From the NCBI RefSeq assembly GCF_037201965.1, contig NZ_CP147518.1, positions 5,449,001 through 5,513,000 of the forward strand: a stretch of DNA of 64,000 nucleotides, read 5' to 3'. Shown here piece after piece: positions 9,637-18,646 of this stretch. The position numbers were made by a program, and so were the translations under genes. Under the pieces are notes generated by a model, which did no database searches, had not been told where the DNA came from, and was given only the letters and a program-made list of their open reading frames with translations. The DNA comes from Spirosoma sp. SC4-14 (GTDB taxonomy: Bacteria > Bacteroidota > Bacteroidia > Cytophagales > Spirosomataceae). Position 1 is the stretch's first letter. Each line of letters opens with the position of its first letter.

Positions 9637-9669
9637 AGACCTAAAAGGTTTTAAAATCCTTTTAGGTCT
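9637..9669. terminator. 12-bp perfect hairpin between convergent genes
   Basis: Arms AGACCTAAAAGG (9637-9648) and CCTTTTAGGTCT (9658-9669) flank a 9-nt loop, 28 nt after the receptor stop and 27 nt from the glycoside hydrolase stop. The position between convergent genes suggests a bidirectional terminator. There is no long T-run. Confidence 0.7.
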
Positions 9670-9696
9670 AAGCTGACGAAAAATCCACGCTCACCT

Positions 9697-11718
9697 TCAC
9701 TCCACCACCAGCACCGAGTGAATGTCCAGTTGCGGAACGGTTACGGTAGCAATGCCGCCTGCGTAACGAACGGGTAAGGCTTTGTTTTCGGGCTGTTGCA
9801 TGATGCGTTTTGGCTTCTTGGCGGTGCGGAGCCGTATGGTCAGGTTGGTCAGCGGGGGGACTTCGTCGTAGGTGAATACCTGCGGGTCGGCATGGCGGCC
9901 ACCCGTATTGATCAGGTTTATGGCCAGCTTATTGCTCTGCCGGTTCAGGACAACATGCACCAGATGCGAGCCACTGACCTCAACTACGGGCTTGGGAAGC
10001 AATGGTCGAGCCAGGGATGCGATAAAATCACGCAATCGGGCCGACTGATGCTTCTGGTAATCCTGGCTCAAATCGGCATACACAGCCGTTAGTTTCCCCT
10101 GCCCGTAGGCGGTTTCGGTGGCAATAACGCCCGCTGTAGGGTTATCTGTTTTCGATCCCAGAAACTGGTCGACAGCTTTTGTGTCCTTGCCCGTAATGCG
10201 CACCGACTGGAAAGGCCCCGTCAGCACAACCGATTGGCCATTATATTGCACTCGTTTTGGTCCTCCTGGTTTTGTGGTCATTGGAGCAACACCCAGTTCA
10301 GCGGCAAATAGCCGGGTTGTTTTAGCCCCAATCAGCAGCAGATGCCCACCCTGACGAGCGTAGTCGAGCAGTTCCTGCCGAAACGCCGGATTGAGTGAAT
10401 CCTGCTGTGATACCACAATGACCGGATACTGTTTCATACGCCCCTGTAAATGCTGCTCCGACAGCACTTCAACGGGAAACTGAGCATCTAAAAGTGCGGT
10501 CAGCACACCATTGATTCGTTGCGTTTGCCCATTGCCAAACAGCGGCTGATTGAAGGCATTGACGGTTGTGTTGGCGTATAGCACAGCAACCTGAGGTATG
10601 GCCATGCTACCCGCACAAAACGGCTGCCGGGCTCTCACGAACCGACTCACCTCGACCATTACGGGCAAATCGCGAAGCGAAATAGAAGCATCCCGATTTT
10701 GCTGATAATAGGTCTGAAATCCCCCACCGAGCGAAATGATTTCGGCGGCTTCCTGCATCAGGTGCACTGCCGATTTCTGGTCACCCTGTTTCTTCGTCGG
10801 GTTAAATTCATACCAGAAACCCCACGACATCAAATCCCAGGGTTTATGATACAATTGCCCCTGAGCCGCCATAATCCGGCCTTCGAGAGCTGCCGAATTT
10901 ACGCTGTTGCTCGGTGTCAGATCGCCCGATAAAAAATCGACATTCGTTTGAACGGGTTCGGGCATCATAGACGAATAAGCCCAGTTTGAGGCAACTCTGA
11001 ACGAGGGTCGGTGCCGGTGAACCGCATCGACATAGTGGTCGATATACTGAACAAACGATCGACGCGAAAACGCTTTAAACGCATCATAGCCCGCATCCTT
11101 GTCTGAGCGCGGAATGGTCTGAATGCCCGTTTCGGCCCGAAATTTTGCCAGCGCGGTGGGCGAATAGTCGAGCACCGTTGCCCAACACTCCCCATCGACC
11201 CATACGCCATCGGCACCATAATCGGCCAGTTCATTCAACTGTGGAATCAGCAACGAATCGACATAGGGACCATGAACCGATGTTTTCGAAGCATCGATGG
11301 TTCCGTTCGCTTTCTGAGCCGCCCAGCCAGGATGTTTGGCTAACACGGCCTCATCGAACACACCCGAATAATGCAGGTATAGATCAACGCCATGCCGCCG
11401 TGTTACGGATCGGTAAAAAGCCAGCGGATCGTTAACGATGTGGGGCGCTACGGTGGCAGTTGTAACTTTCGATGGATAGCTCGACACCCCCGGATGCCCC
11501 TTACAGTCGACCTGAATAAAATCGGGCTTAACCGCCGTCAGCAACGAGTCCAGGCTTTTTTCCGATAGGTTTCGGCCAATTAACGAATCTGATTTTACCG
11601 CATGAAAATCAAAATGCAACCCAAAATAGCGCCTGAGAGTTGCCGAATTTGAAGCAGACTGGGCAACGACCTGAACGCAGACTAATACAAAACCAAATAG
11701 CAAAAGGGCAGACTTCAT
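9697..11718 (-). CDS. putative secreted glycoside hydrolase (TIM-barrel plus GATase-like domain)
   Basis: This 673-residue protein has a signal peptide (MKSALLLFGFVLVCVQVVAQ). Residues 30-400 look like the amylase/fucosidase-like TIM barrel of uncharacterised GHL families. Visible are FIQVDCKGHPGV, DLYLHYSGVFDE, and LADYGADGVWVDGECW, whose acidic residues are candidates for the catalytic centre. Residues about 415-540 (VAVLYANTT ... GGHLLLIGAKTTRLF) resemble the beta-galactosidase trimerisation/class-I amidotransferase-like domain. The C-terminal 120 residues form a beta-rich module (LAINLINTGG). It probably acts on polysaccharides in the periplasm or at the surface. Exact family and substrate are unknown. 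It is convergent with the TonB receptor and has no SusCD next to it. Confidence 0.75.
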   Translation of the reverse strand: MKSALLLFGFVLVCVQVVAQSASNSATLRRYFGLHFDFHAVKSDSLIGRNLSEKSLDSLLTAVKPDFIQVDCKGHPGVSSYPSKVTTATVAPHIVNDPLAFYRSVTRRHGVDLYLHYSGVFDEAVLAKHPGWAAQKANGTIDASKTSVHGPYVDSLLIPQLNELADYGADGVWVDGECWATVLDYSPTALAKFRAETGIQTIPRSDKDAGYDAFKAFSRRSFVQYIDHYVDAVHRHRPSFRVASNWAYSSMMPEPVQTNVDFLSGDLTPSNSVNSAALEGRIMAAQGQLYHKPWDLMSWGFWYEFNPTKKQGDQKSAVHLMQEAAEIISLGGGFQTYYQQNRDASISLRDLPVMVEVSRFVRARQPFCAGSMAIPQVAVLYANTTVNAFNQPLFGNGQTQRINGVLTALLDAQFPVEVLSEQHLQGRMKQYPVIVVSQQDSLNPAFRQELLDYARQGGHLLLIGAKTTRLFAAELGVAPMTTKPGGPKRVQYNGQSVVLTGPFQSVRITGKDTKAVDQFLGSKTDNPTAGVIATETAYGQGKLTAVYADLSQDYQKHQSARLRDFIASLARPLLPKPVVEVSGSHLVHVVLNRQSNKLAINLINTGGRHADPQVFTYDEVPPLTNLTIRLRTAKKPKRIMQQPENKALPVRYAGGIATVTVPQLDIHSVLVVE

Positions 11719-11836
11719 GTTCGGTGAGTTTATTGTTTGAATACGATTAGAAGCTGTTCGAGTTAGTGGTTGGATGTATGTGCACTATGCATAACCACTG
11801 CTTCTACTGCCGTCAAATCGTTCATGCAAACAGTTT

Positions 11837-12556
11837 TCAATAGTCCTGTTCCAGCGGATGGATCATAAACTCATCGACCACTACATGCGCTGGCCGGCTG
11901 ACAAGGAAAAGCATCGACTCGGCCATATCTTCGTTTTTGAGCCAGTTTCTGGAGCTTTCGTCGCCGGGTTTATTATGAAAATGCGAATCGACCAGCCCTG
12001 AGTAAACACCCGTTACTTTAATACCAAATGGCCGAACCTCCTTTCGTAATGCCCCCATGAACGCTTCCTGAGCATATTTGCTGGCCGTATAGAGTGCCCC
12101 TCCCGCAAACGTGCGTTTAGCCACGTCAGAAGCTACTACCACAATATGGCCATGTCCTTGTGCTTTCAGGATGGGCAAAGCTGCTTTGGTTAGCAAAAAC
12201 GTTCCTTTTACGTTGGTGGCCATCAGGCTATCCCATTCCTCAACAGAAATTTCATCGACGTTTTTGAAAACGCCATAACCAGCATTGTTGATTACGACAT
12301 CGATACGGTTAAACTGATCGTGAGCTGCTTTCACCACAGCCTTCATGTCCGATTCGCTGGTTACGTCGCCCGGTATGGCAATGATTTTTCCGCGAACCGA
12401 GCCCTGAGTCGCTTCGGTTTCGAGTTGTTTTAACTCGTCGGCATTACGAGCCGTTACAATCACATTGGCCCCATGCTGGGCCAGCAACATGGCCGTGGCC
12501 CGGCCAATTCCGCGTGAGGCCCCAGAAAGTAGTATGGTTTTGTTTTCGACATTCAT
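11837..12556 (-). CDS. short-chain dehydrogenase/reductase (SDR)
   Basis: This is a 239-residue classical SDR. It shows the cofactor motif SGASRGIGRA near the N-terminus, the structural NNAGYG motif, and the catalytic Ser in VVVASDVAKRTFAGG with Tyr and Lys in YTASK. The start at 12556 (MNVENKTILLSGAS) is chosen because the longer open frame would overlap the divergent dioxygenase-like gene and has no conserved sequence. It is a cytosolic NAD(P)-dependent oxidoreductase of unknown substrate. The C-terminal MIHPLEQDY is usual for this group. The 102-bp gap to the divergent gene must hold both promoters. Confidence 0.92.
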   Translation of the reverse strand: MNVENKTILLSGASRGIGRATAMLLAQHGANVIVTARNADELKQLETEATQGSVRGKIIAIPGDVTSESDMKAVVKAAHDQFNRIDVVINNAGYGVFKNVDEISVEEWDSLMATNVKGTFLLTKAALPILKAQGHGHIVVVASDVAKRTFAGGALYTASKYAQEAFMGALRKEVRPFGIKVTGVYSGLVDSHFHNKPGDESSRNWLKNEDMAESMLFLVSRPAHVVVDEFMIHPLEQDY

Positions 12557-12658
12557 ATACGTTAGTTTTTCGGACACAAAGGTCGCATAAAGGGTGGCAC
12601 AAAGTTCATAAAAGACGGAGCGGTTTACGATCTTTATTCCGAATAGATAATTACAACT

Positions 12659-13591
12659 ATGCACGAATCACTCGCCAGCAAACTAAACCAGCTCGAACAG
12701 AAATTTGCAGCTATGGGTCAGGATATGGGCTCCTATCTGGAAGGGTTACTTCAGGCCGATTACCTAACCTACTGGGATTACATTCATCTGGAAACGCTGT
12801 TATCCCTACAAAATCCCAAAACTGCTTACCCGGATGAGCTGATTTTTGTTACCTACCACCAGATTACAGAACTGTATTTCAAACTGATTTTGCACGAAAT
12901 TGACCAGATTGCGCACCAGCATGCCCTAACAGCCGACTTCTTTACGGCGCGCATGGGGCGCGTCAATCGGTATTTTTCGCTGCTCGAAGAATCGTTCAGC
13001 GTCATGATTACGGGTATGGAACGTGAGCAATTTCTGAAGTTTCGGATGGCTCTTCTACCCTCCAGTGGTTTTCAGTCGGTGCAGTTCCGTCAGATCGAAA
13101 TTGTCTCGACCGATTTTCGCAATTTACTTATCGAAGCCCCCGAAGAACCAGCGTATATTTCGGATCTCTACGAATTTATGTACTGGAAACGTGGGGCTAC
13201 CGAACTGGCAACGCAACAACGTACGCTGACGCTCCGACAATTTGACCAGCATTATGGCCCAATGTTGATTCGCCTGGCAGAAGATTATCAACTCAAAAAC
13301 CTTCGGCACTGGTACCAGCACCTCGAACGTAATGGCCAGGTCACTCCCGCACTTATTGCAACCCTCCGCGAATACGACTGGCGGGTCAATATACGCTGGA
13401 AGCTTGCTCACTTACGGTCGGCTGTTCAGTATCTACACAAAGAGCCGGAAGACATTCGGGCCACGGGCGGAACCAACTGGCAGACTTACTTGCCACCCCG
13501 GCAGCAACAGGTTATTTTCTTTCCTGAATTGTGGTCGGCCGATGAGCTGGATCGATGGGGGCAATCGCCCAACCACCCCGGCCACCACTGA
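12659..13591 (+). CDS. kynA: tryptophan 2,3-dioxygenase family protein
   Basis: This 310-residue protein follows the heme tryptophan dioxygenase pattern. It has YWDYIHLETLLSLQ, FVTYHQITELYFKLILHEID (His67 lies in the substrate-side motif), RMGRVNRYFSLLEESFSVM, and FRMALLPSSGFQSVQFRQIE with the substrate-binding Arg. The C-terminal WKLAHLRSAVQYL carries the probable axial heme His and is followed by IRATGGTNW. The last motif differs from the usual GTGGS, so the fit is to a divergent branch; activity on tryptophan is inferred. It would catalyse L-tryptophan plus O2 to N-formylkynurenine in the cytosol. No other kynurenine-pathway gene is nearby, and it is divergent from an SDR. Confidence 0.85.
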   Translation: MHESLASKLNQLEQKFAAMGQDMGSYLEGLLQADYLTYWDYIHLETLLSLQNPKTAYPDELIFVTYHQITELYFKLILHEIDQIAHQHALTADFFTARMGRVNRYFSLLEESFSVMITGMEREQFLKFRMALLPSSGFQSVQFRQIEIVSTDFRNLLIEAPEEPAYISDLYEFMYWKRGATELATQQRTLTLRQFDQHYGPMLIRLAEDYQLKNLRHWYQHLERNGQVTPALIATLREYDWRVNIRWKLAHLRSAVQYLHKEPEDIRATGGTNWQTYLPPRQQQVIFFPELWSADELDRWGQSPNHPGHH

Positions 13592-13690
13592 GAGGTAAGC
13601 CCCGCACCGCAAACAGGAATCTAGTTATAAAGCATGCAAGCCAAACCAATTTCACAAATCCAATAAAAGTTTAGCCTATTTTAATTATTT

Positions 13691-13717
13691 TTTTAGAATA
13701 GTCTAAAATTTCTAAAA
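13691..13717. promoter_or_regulatory. DtxR-like palindromic operator candidate
   Basis: TTTTAGA-ATAG-TCTAAAA (13691-13708) is a perfect 7-4-7 palindrome, and a third half-site TCTAAAA follows at 13711-13717. The pattern TTAGnnnnnnCTAA fits operators of the DtxR/IdeR/MntR iron- or manganese-responsive family. It sits just upstream of the promoter candidate for the His-rich protein and TonB receptor pair. The link to a given regulator is inferred. Confidence 0.5.
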
Positions 13718-13723
13718 AACAGA

Positions 13724-13751
13724 TTTACATGCAGGTTGTTTCTTATATTTG
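13724..13751 (+). promoter_or_regulatory. Bacteroidota-type promoter candidate
   Basis: TATATTTG (13744-13751) fits the TAnnTTTG minus-7 consensus of Bacteroidota primary sigma, with a weak TTTA (13724-13727) at minus-33 distance. It lies 48 nt before the ATG at 13799 and directly downstream of the palindrome at 13691-13717. Confidence 0.45.
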
Positions 13752-13798
13752 CAAGAAATGTTAAGTACTGATAATTAAGGCAGTACCGAAAGTAACTA

Positions 13799-14167
13799 AT
13801 GATTAGCTGGTTGCATACACATCGCCTTCAGGTAGCCCGCCTTGTATTGGGGCTATTTCTGGCCATTTGGGCCAATGGTGTTGTGTTTCGTCATGCACAC
13901 CGGCTATCAGATGGGCGGCTGATCGTTCATGCTCACCCCTACTGGCCATTTGGGAAAGGTCCAATTCTGCCCAACAACCATACAGCGCAGGAAATCCTAA
14001 TGCTCGATCTGGTAGCCAATCTGCCAGTAGTTGTTAGTACTTTTTTTGCCTTTCTGTTTCTGCTACGATACTTCCAGCAACACATATTCTGGTTTGCTGA
14101 GCGTTCGTTTCATACTACCAGCTCCTTTTTCTGCTTCTCGCATCGGGGTCCTCCCTTCGTTTGTTGA
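13799..14167 (+). CDS. small His-rich membrane protein upstream of a TonB receptor
   Basis: This 122-residue protein has a membrane helix at about residues 13-30 and a second at about 78-93. Between them is a histidine-rich segment: VVFRHAHRLSDGRLIVHAHPYWPF, then NNHTAQE (split here; five His in about 45 residues). The spaced HxH pairs suggest metal binding between the two helices. I do not recognise a named family, though similar His-rich two-helix proteins next to TonB receptors are common in Bacteroidota. It is 88 nt upstream of the receptor and shares its promoter, so a role in metal or metallophore uptake is inferred. Start chosen: first ATG after the promoter. Confidence 0.7.
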   Translation: MISWLHTHRLQVARLVLGLFLAIWANGVVFRHAHRLSDGRLIVHAHPYWPFGKGPILPNNHTAQEILMLDLVANLPVVVSTFFAFLFLLRYFQQHIFWFAERSFHTTSSFFCFSHRGPPFVC

Positions 14168-14254
14168 TTTTCCGGGTTCGGCACTCACTGGTTCTATAGC
14201 CAGTGCTTATGAGTGTATACGACCAAATACTCAACCAAAACGAAAATATCCTGA

Positions 14255-16729
14255 ATGAAGTTATTTCTCCTGTTCATTAGCCTGGGGCTAATGGCGACGC
14301 TTGCGTACGCACAGCCGTCGCCCAGCCGTATTATTCGCGGATCTGTCGTCGATGCCGATACGCGCAAACCTATTCCTTTCGGCACCATAAGTTTGCAAGG
14401 GCAGAATAAAGGCGCTCTTACCGATGCCCGAGGCCAGTTTTCAATACCCGTAAAAGCCGATATGCCATCCTATCGGCTGATCGTGTCCTGCATTGGTTAT
14501 AAGTCAGACACCTTGCTCATTCGGCCCGAAACCGACACCTATTCATTTGAATTACTGCCTGTTACCAACACATTGAATGAAGTGGTCGTTACGGGTGTAA
14601 CCCGTGGCACACTCCTGCGCCAGAATCCGGTAGCTATTATGGCAATTTCGCGCCGGGCTATCGAAAGTACGGCCAGTAGCAACATTATTGATATTCTGGT
14701 TAAAAATGCACCAGGGCTAAATGCCGTTAAAACTGGCCCAAACATTTCGAAACCATTTATTCGGGGGCTGGGCTATAACCGGGTTTTAACCCTGTATGAT
14801 GGCGTACGTCAGGAAGGTCAGCAGTGGGGCGACGAACACGGGGTTGAAGTTGACAACTACAACATCGACCGGGCCGAGGTAATTAAAGGGCCAGCCAGTT
14901 TGATGTATGGCTCCGATGCACTGGCGGGTGTGGTGAGCATGATGCCCAATTACCCAAAAGATACGGAAGGGAAGCTGAAAGTTGGTTTTATAACCGAGTA
15001 TCAGTCTAACAACCGCCTGCTAGGCGAATCCATCAGTCTGGCTTCGGGAGGAGCACACTGGGCCTGGAATTTGCGGGGCTCGATCCGGGCCGCCACCAAT
15101 TATCAGAATAAAATCGACGGCCGTGTATACAATACGGGGTTTTCGGAACGAACAGCCACGGCCATGCTCGGCTATCTGGGCCAGCGAGGCTATTCCCGAT
15201 TTGGCGCTTCGCTCTACGATAATCTACAGGGTATTCCCGACGGCAGCCGCGATTCGCTGACCCGTCAGTTTACCAAACAGATAGCCGAAAGCGATGCCGA
15301 CGACATCCAGCATCGGCCAATTGTGCCCACCAGCGACCTTACGTCCTATACGCTCAGCCCACTGCACCAGCATATTCAACATTATCGTCTGCACACCAAT
15401 AACCATTATCAGGTTGGCAATGGTGAGGTCGATGTATTACTGGCTTTTCAACAAAATGTCCGGCGGGAATATAACCACCCAACCGCTACCGATCAGCCTG
15501 GTTTATATGTCCGGCTCAACACGCTGAACTACGGCCTTCGCTACAACTTGCCTACTCTGGCCAATATTTCAGGAACAATCGGTATCAACGGAATGTATCA
15601 GGCCAACAAAAACAAAAATGGTACGGCCTTCCCTATTCCTGACTACCGCTTGTTTGATGTGGGCACATTTGTTTTTCTCAAATGGCAGGTCGATAAACTA
15701 ACCCTGAGCGGTGGCCTGCGCTATGACAGGCGGCAGCTACGGGGCAACGATTTTTTTGTTCGTACAGATCCTAATACGGGGTTCGATGAGCACGTAACGG
15801 GTGCCGATACAGTAGGCGCAACTCTACAATACCCGCTGCTGAAACAATCGTTTACGGGTATTTCGATGAGTGCGGGGCTCACTTACGAGCTGTCCGAAAA
15901 AGTAGCCTTGAAGGCAAATATTGCCCGTGGCTACCGAGCCCCCAGCATTAATGAGATTTCGTCGAATGGCCTCGACCCCGGTGCCCACATTGTATATCTG
16001 GGCAATCGGAATTTCAAACCTGAGTTCAGTTTACAGGAAGACCTGGGCATTACGGCTACGCTACCCGACCTGAATGTCAGTGTCAGCGTTTTTAACAATT
16101 ATATTCAGAATTATATTTCGCTGTCTCAACTGGTCAACGCTCAGGGCGAGCCAGTGGTTATTGTTCCGGGCAACAAAACTTACCAGTACCAGCAGTCGGC
16201 GGCACAACTCTACGGATTTGAAACTCAATTTAGCCTTCATCCAACTAGCTGGCGAGGCTTTACGCTCGACAATACGGTTGCAGTGGTTTACGGATTTAGC
16301 CGGAACAATAGCTATTCGGATGCAGGCGTCAATGGCGAATACTTACCGTTTATTCCTCCCGTACGCATCACAACAGGGGTTAGTCAACTGCTTCCCTGGA
16401 AGCGTCGATGGCTATCGGAGGTTACCGTAAAGGCCGATGTCGATCATAATGCCCGGCAGAACCGGTATCTGGGGTTAAATAATACCGAAACGGCAACGGC
16501 AGGCTACACACTCGTGAATGCCGGTATCGACGGTGCTATTCATATCGGCCAGCATCATCCGCCCCTTCGTGTTTTGTTCCAGGTCAACAACCTGTTCGAT
16601 GTGGCCTACCAGTCGAATCTGAGTCGATTGAAATATTTCGAATACTTCACCCAATCGCCTACTGGCCACCTCGGCATCTACGGCATGGGGCGGAATATTT
16701 GTTTGAAGCTGTCGATCCCGTTTAATTAA
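14255..16729 (+). CDS. TonB-dependent outer-membrane receptor, likely metal-linked
   Basis: This 824-residue receptor has a signal peptide (MKLFLLFISLGLMATLAYAQ) and a carboxypeptidase-regulatory-like domain (about 25-105, GSVVDADTRKPIPFGTISL). The plug contains NVIDILVKNAPGLNAV-type sequence and ends in IKGPASLMYGSDALAGVVSM. A large barrel ends in LKLSIPFN. It also has GYRAPSINE and a late VNNLFDVAYQSNLSRLKYFEY, both typical of FepA/CirA-like receptors. It follows the His-rich protein and a DtxR-like operator, so it may import an iron, manganese or other metal chelate. Ligand is unproven. A 14-bp-armed hairpin lies 9 nt after the stop. Confidence 0.93.
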   Translation: MKLFLLFISLGLMATLAYAQPSPSRIIRGSVVDADTRKPIPFGTISLQGQNKGALTDARGQFSIPVKADMPSYRLIVSCIGYKSDTLLIRPETDTYSFELLPVTNTLNEVVVTGVTRGTLLRQNPVAIMAISRRAIESTASSNIIDILVKNAPGLNAVKTGPNISKPFIRGLGYNRVLTLYDGVRQEGQQWGDEHGVEVDNYNIDRAEVIKGPASLMYGSDALAGVVSMMPNYPKDTEGKLKVGFITEYQSNNRLLGESISLASGGAHWAWNLRGSIRAATNYQNKIDGRVYNTGFSERTATAMLGYLGQRGYSRFGASLYDNLQGIPDGSRDSLTRQFTKQIAESDADDIQHRPIVPTSDLTSYTLSPLHQHIQHYRLHTNNHYQVGNGEVDVLLAFQQNVRREYNHPTATDQPGLYVRLNTLNYGLRYNLPTLANISGTIGINGMYQANKNKNGTAFPIPDYRLFDVGTFVFLKWQVDKLTLSGGLRYDRRQLRGNDFFVRTDPNTGFDEHVTGADTVGATLQYPLLKQSFTGISMSAGLTYELSEKVALKANIARGYRAPSINEISSNGLDPGAHIVYLGNRNFKPEFSLQEDLGITATLPDLNVSVSVFNNYIQNYISLSQLVNAQGEPVVIVPGNKTYQYQQSAAQLYGFETQFSLHPTSWRGFTLDNTVAVVYGFSRNNSYSDAGVNGEYLPFIPPVRITTGVSQLLPWKRRWLSEVTVKADVDHNARQNRYLGLNNTETATAGYTLVNAGIDGAIHIGQHHPPLRVLFQVNNLFDVAYQSNLSRLKYFEYFTQSPTGHLGIYGMGRNICLKLSIPFN

Positions 16730-16737
16730 CAGTCTCC

Positions 16738-16784
16738 TGGCCCCCAAAAGCTCCCAAAGGGGGTTAGGGGGCTTTTGGGGGCCA
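16738..16784. terminator. 14-bp hairpin between convergent genes
   Basis: Arms TGGCCCCCAAAAGC (16738-16751) and GCTTTTGGGGGCCA (16771-16784) are perfect complements with a G-rich loop that itself can pair. It lies between the convergent receptor and YdeI-like gene, 9-10 nt from either stop, so it is a likely bidirectional terminator. Confidence 0.75.
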
Positions 16785-16794
16785 AGCCGGGGGG

Positions 16795-17304
16795 CTAGGC
16801 TTTTTTGAAATGTCTTATCATTTCGCCAAAATCCATCTTCATAGCCAGTCCCATAACGGCTTGCGTAAGCCGTTTGGTTTTGGTTTCGATGGTTTTGGCA
16901 TCCTCAATCCAGTTCGAAAAATAGTTTTGGTGCCCCCGGCTTAATGTCTGAAAATAAGCCTTTGCTGCTGGGTCATCTTCCAGACAGTCGAGCAAATCGG
17001 CGGATAGTGGCATCGGATCCGTATCGACCTCGATCGTTACCCGTACGGACGCTCCTTCTTCTTTCCGAATTCCCCGGCGCATGGCCGCATTAACGGGTAT
17101 AATAAACACACCTTCGCCCATTGGAAGCAGTGCAACCTGGCTGATGGGGAAATTATCCAATGTTCCTTTAACCCGGAATGATGTTTTCTGCCCCGGTTTC
17201 ATTTCCGACGAAACATCAATTGGAATTTCAATATAGGTCCAGCCCGTTTTTTCCCCTTTTTTATCGAATTTCTGCAGAATGGTATTAAATGTTGGCATAA
17301 ACAA
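16795..17304 (-). CDS. YdeI/OmpD-associated family protein with DUF1905
   Basis: This 169-residue cytosolic protein has two parts. Residues 5-95 fit DUF1905 (TGWTYIEIPIDVSSEM, FRVKGTLDNFPISQVALLPMG, GVFIIPVNAAMRRGI). Residues 100-169 fit the OmdA/YdeI-type helical domain (LLDCLEDDPAAKAYFQTL, HQNYFSNWIEDAKT, RLTQAVMGL). The combination is common and its biochemical role is unknown; some members affect stress or surfactant tolerance. The first ATG at 17304 is kept, and MPTFN two codons later is possible. It is convergent with the TonB receptor. Confidence 0.85.
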   Translation of the reverse strand: MFMPTFNTILQKFDKKGEKTGWTYIEIPIDVSSEMKPGQKTSFRVKGTLDNFPISQVALLPMGEGVFIIPVNAAMRRGIRKEEGASVRVTIEVDTDPMPLSADLLDCLEDDPAAKAYFQTLSRGHQNYFSNWIEDAKTIETKTKRLTQAVMGLAMKMDFGEMIRHFKKA

Positions 17305-17498
17305 CTAGTCGGATACACATCGGCACTCTACAATTCAGCGCATATGGCTTCATTGCCAATTGCGGTGTCGAACATACATCATTTTGTCGTTAACGATACA
17401 CGCCCACCTGTAATTCAGAACGACTGGTGCTAACCTATTCTTTAGAGCCCGGTCAACAATCAGCGCCAGAAAAAAAATAAAAATCTTCTGATTTTTTG

Positions 17499-17520
17499 GG
17501 TAGAAAAGTCAATTTCTACC
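17499..17520. promoter_or_regulatory. palindrome upstream of fecR
   Basis: GGTAGAAA-n6-TTTCTACC is a perfect 8-6-8 palindrome ending 36 nt before the FecR ATG. Its place just upstream of a sigma/anti-sigma-controlled Sus operon suggests an operator or leader hairpin. No matching regulator can be named. Confidence 0.45.
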
Positions 17521-17556
17521 GTGGTGGGGTAAAGCGGCTATTTAAACCGTGCGCTT

Positions 17557-18612
17557 ATGCCCTACAATTACTACACCGTAGCAGATTTTGTACTGGATGA
17601 ATCATTTCAGGCATATGTTTTATGCACGAACCCAGAAGCCGTGGCTCACTGGACAGCGTGGCTGACACAGCATTCCGACCGTGAACAGGACATCCGACAG
17701 GCAGCCGAACTCATTCGGCTGCTTACTGGCCCTAAAGGTGAGCGCTCCGTTCCAAACAAAGAAGCAGAACTACGGCGACTCATTGAGCAGTTGCCACCTG
17801 CCCGTTACCCACCTTTACCCCCTCGCCGTAACCACCCGGCGTTTATAGCACACCGTTTTCGATCAGGCATGCGGACAATTGCGGCCGTGCTGGCGGTATT
17901 GGTTTTTGTCGGATTGGGCTGGTTCGGGTACCAGCAATATCGGCAATCGGGTCTGGTAGTAGTGCACACAAACTATGGCCAGCACCGAACCCTTTATTTG
18001 CCCGACGGTTCGCAGGTTGTGCTAAATGCTAATTCGAGCCTGCGGTATGAGCCCGACTGGCCCGAAGGCAAAAACCGTCAGGTATGGCTCGAAGGGGAAG
18101 CGTTTTTCCATGTGAGCAAACGGCAGGCGGCCGGTCGACCGGTTAAGTTTACGGTACTGGCGGGCGAATTGGCCGTTGAGGTGTTAGGCACCCAGTTCAA
18201 CGTTTTTCACCGGGCCGAAAAAACGCAGGTTGTTCTGGAAGAAGGCCGGGTTCGGCTACGGTCGGTTGAGAATTCCAAATCGCAGCTCGACCTCGACATG
18301 TCGCCGGGAGAAACGGTTGTTTTTTCGGAAGCAAACCGAGTCTTGAGCCGCCAGCGCGTCAATCCTGAGCTTTATAATGCCTGGCGAAGTAATCAACTAA
18401 TTTTCGACAACACGCCGTTGTGGGAAGTGGCCGAACGAATTCAGAATACCTACGGCAAAACCGTCACCTTTGCCGATCCGGAACTAATGAATCGCCGACT
18501 TTCGGGCACGATTCCCAGCGACGACCTCAATCGCTTAATCAAAGCACTCTCAAGGGCTTTTGGCCTTCGCATTACCGAACAAAACGATACGCTACGCATC
18601 GAGTCCAACTAA
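17557..18612 (+). CDS. FecR-family anti-sigma factor
   Basis: This 351-residue inner-membrane regulator has a cytosolic N-terminal part (1-100), a single membrane helix at about 105-127 (TIAAVLAVLVFVGLGWFGY), and a periplasmic FecR domain (about 135-245). Motifs in the FecR domain are RTLYLPDGSQVVLNANSSLRYEPDW, GEAFFHV and LGTQFNVFHR (each cited separately). It ends in DUF4974 (about 270-351, LWEVAERIQNTYGKTVTF). It passes signal from a SusC-type transducer to an ECF sigma factor. Unusually the only nearby ECF sigma gene is not upstream but 6.8 kb away on the other strand (25375-25974). SusC follows after 34 nt. Confidence 0.92.
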   Translation: MPYNYYTVADFVLDESFQAYVLCTNPEAVAHWTAWLTQHSDREQDIRQAAELIRLLTGPKGERSVPNKEAELRRLIEQLPPARYPPLPPRRNHPAFIAHRFRSGMRTIAAVLAVLVFVGLGWFGYQQYRQSGLVVVHTNYGQHRTLYLPDGSQVVLNANSSLRYEPDWPEGKNRQVWLEGEAFFHVSKRQAAGRPVKFTVLAGELAVEVLGTQFNVFHRAEKTQVVLEEGRVRLRSVENSKSQLDLDMSPGETVVFSEANRVLSRQRVNPELYNAWRSNQLIFDNTPLWEVAERIQNTYGKTVTFADPELMNRRLSGTIPSDDLNRLIKALSRAFGLRITEQNDTLRIESN

Positions 18613-18646
18613 TTTTCGTCGTAAATATTACTATCAATCCCGTAAC

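Noticed and set aside
12557..12664. Longer N-terminus for the SDR
   Set aside because: It would overlap the start of the divergent dioxygenase gene and adds no Rossmann sequence.
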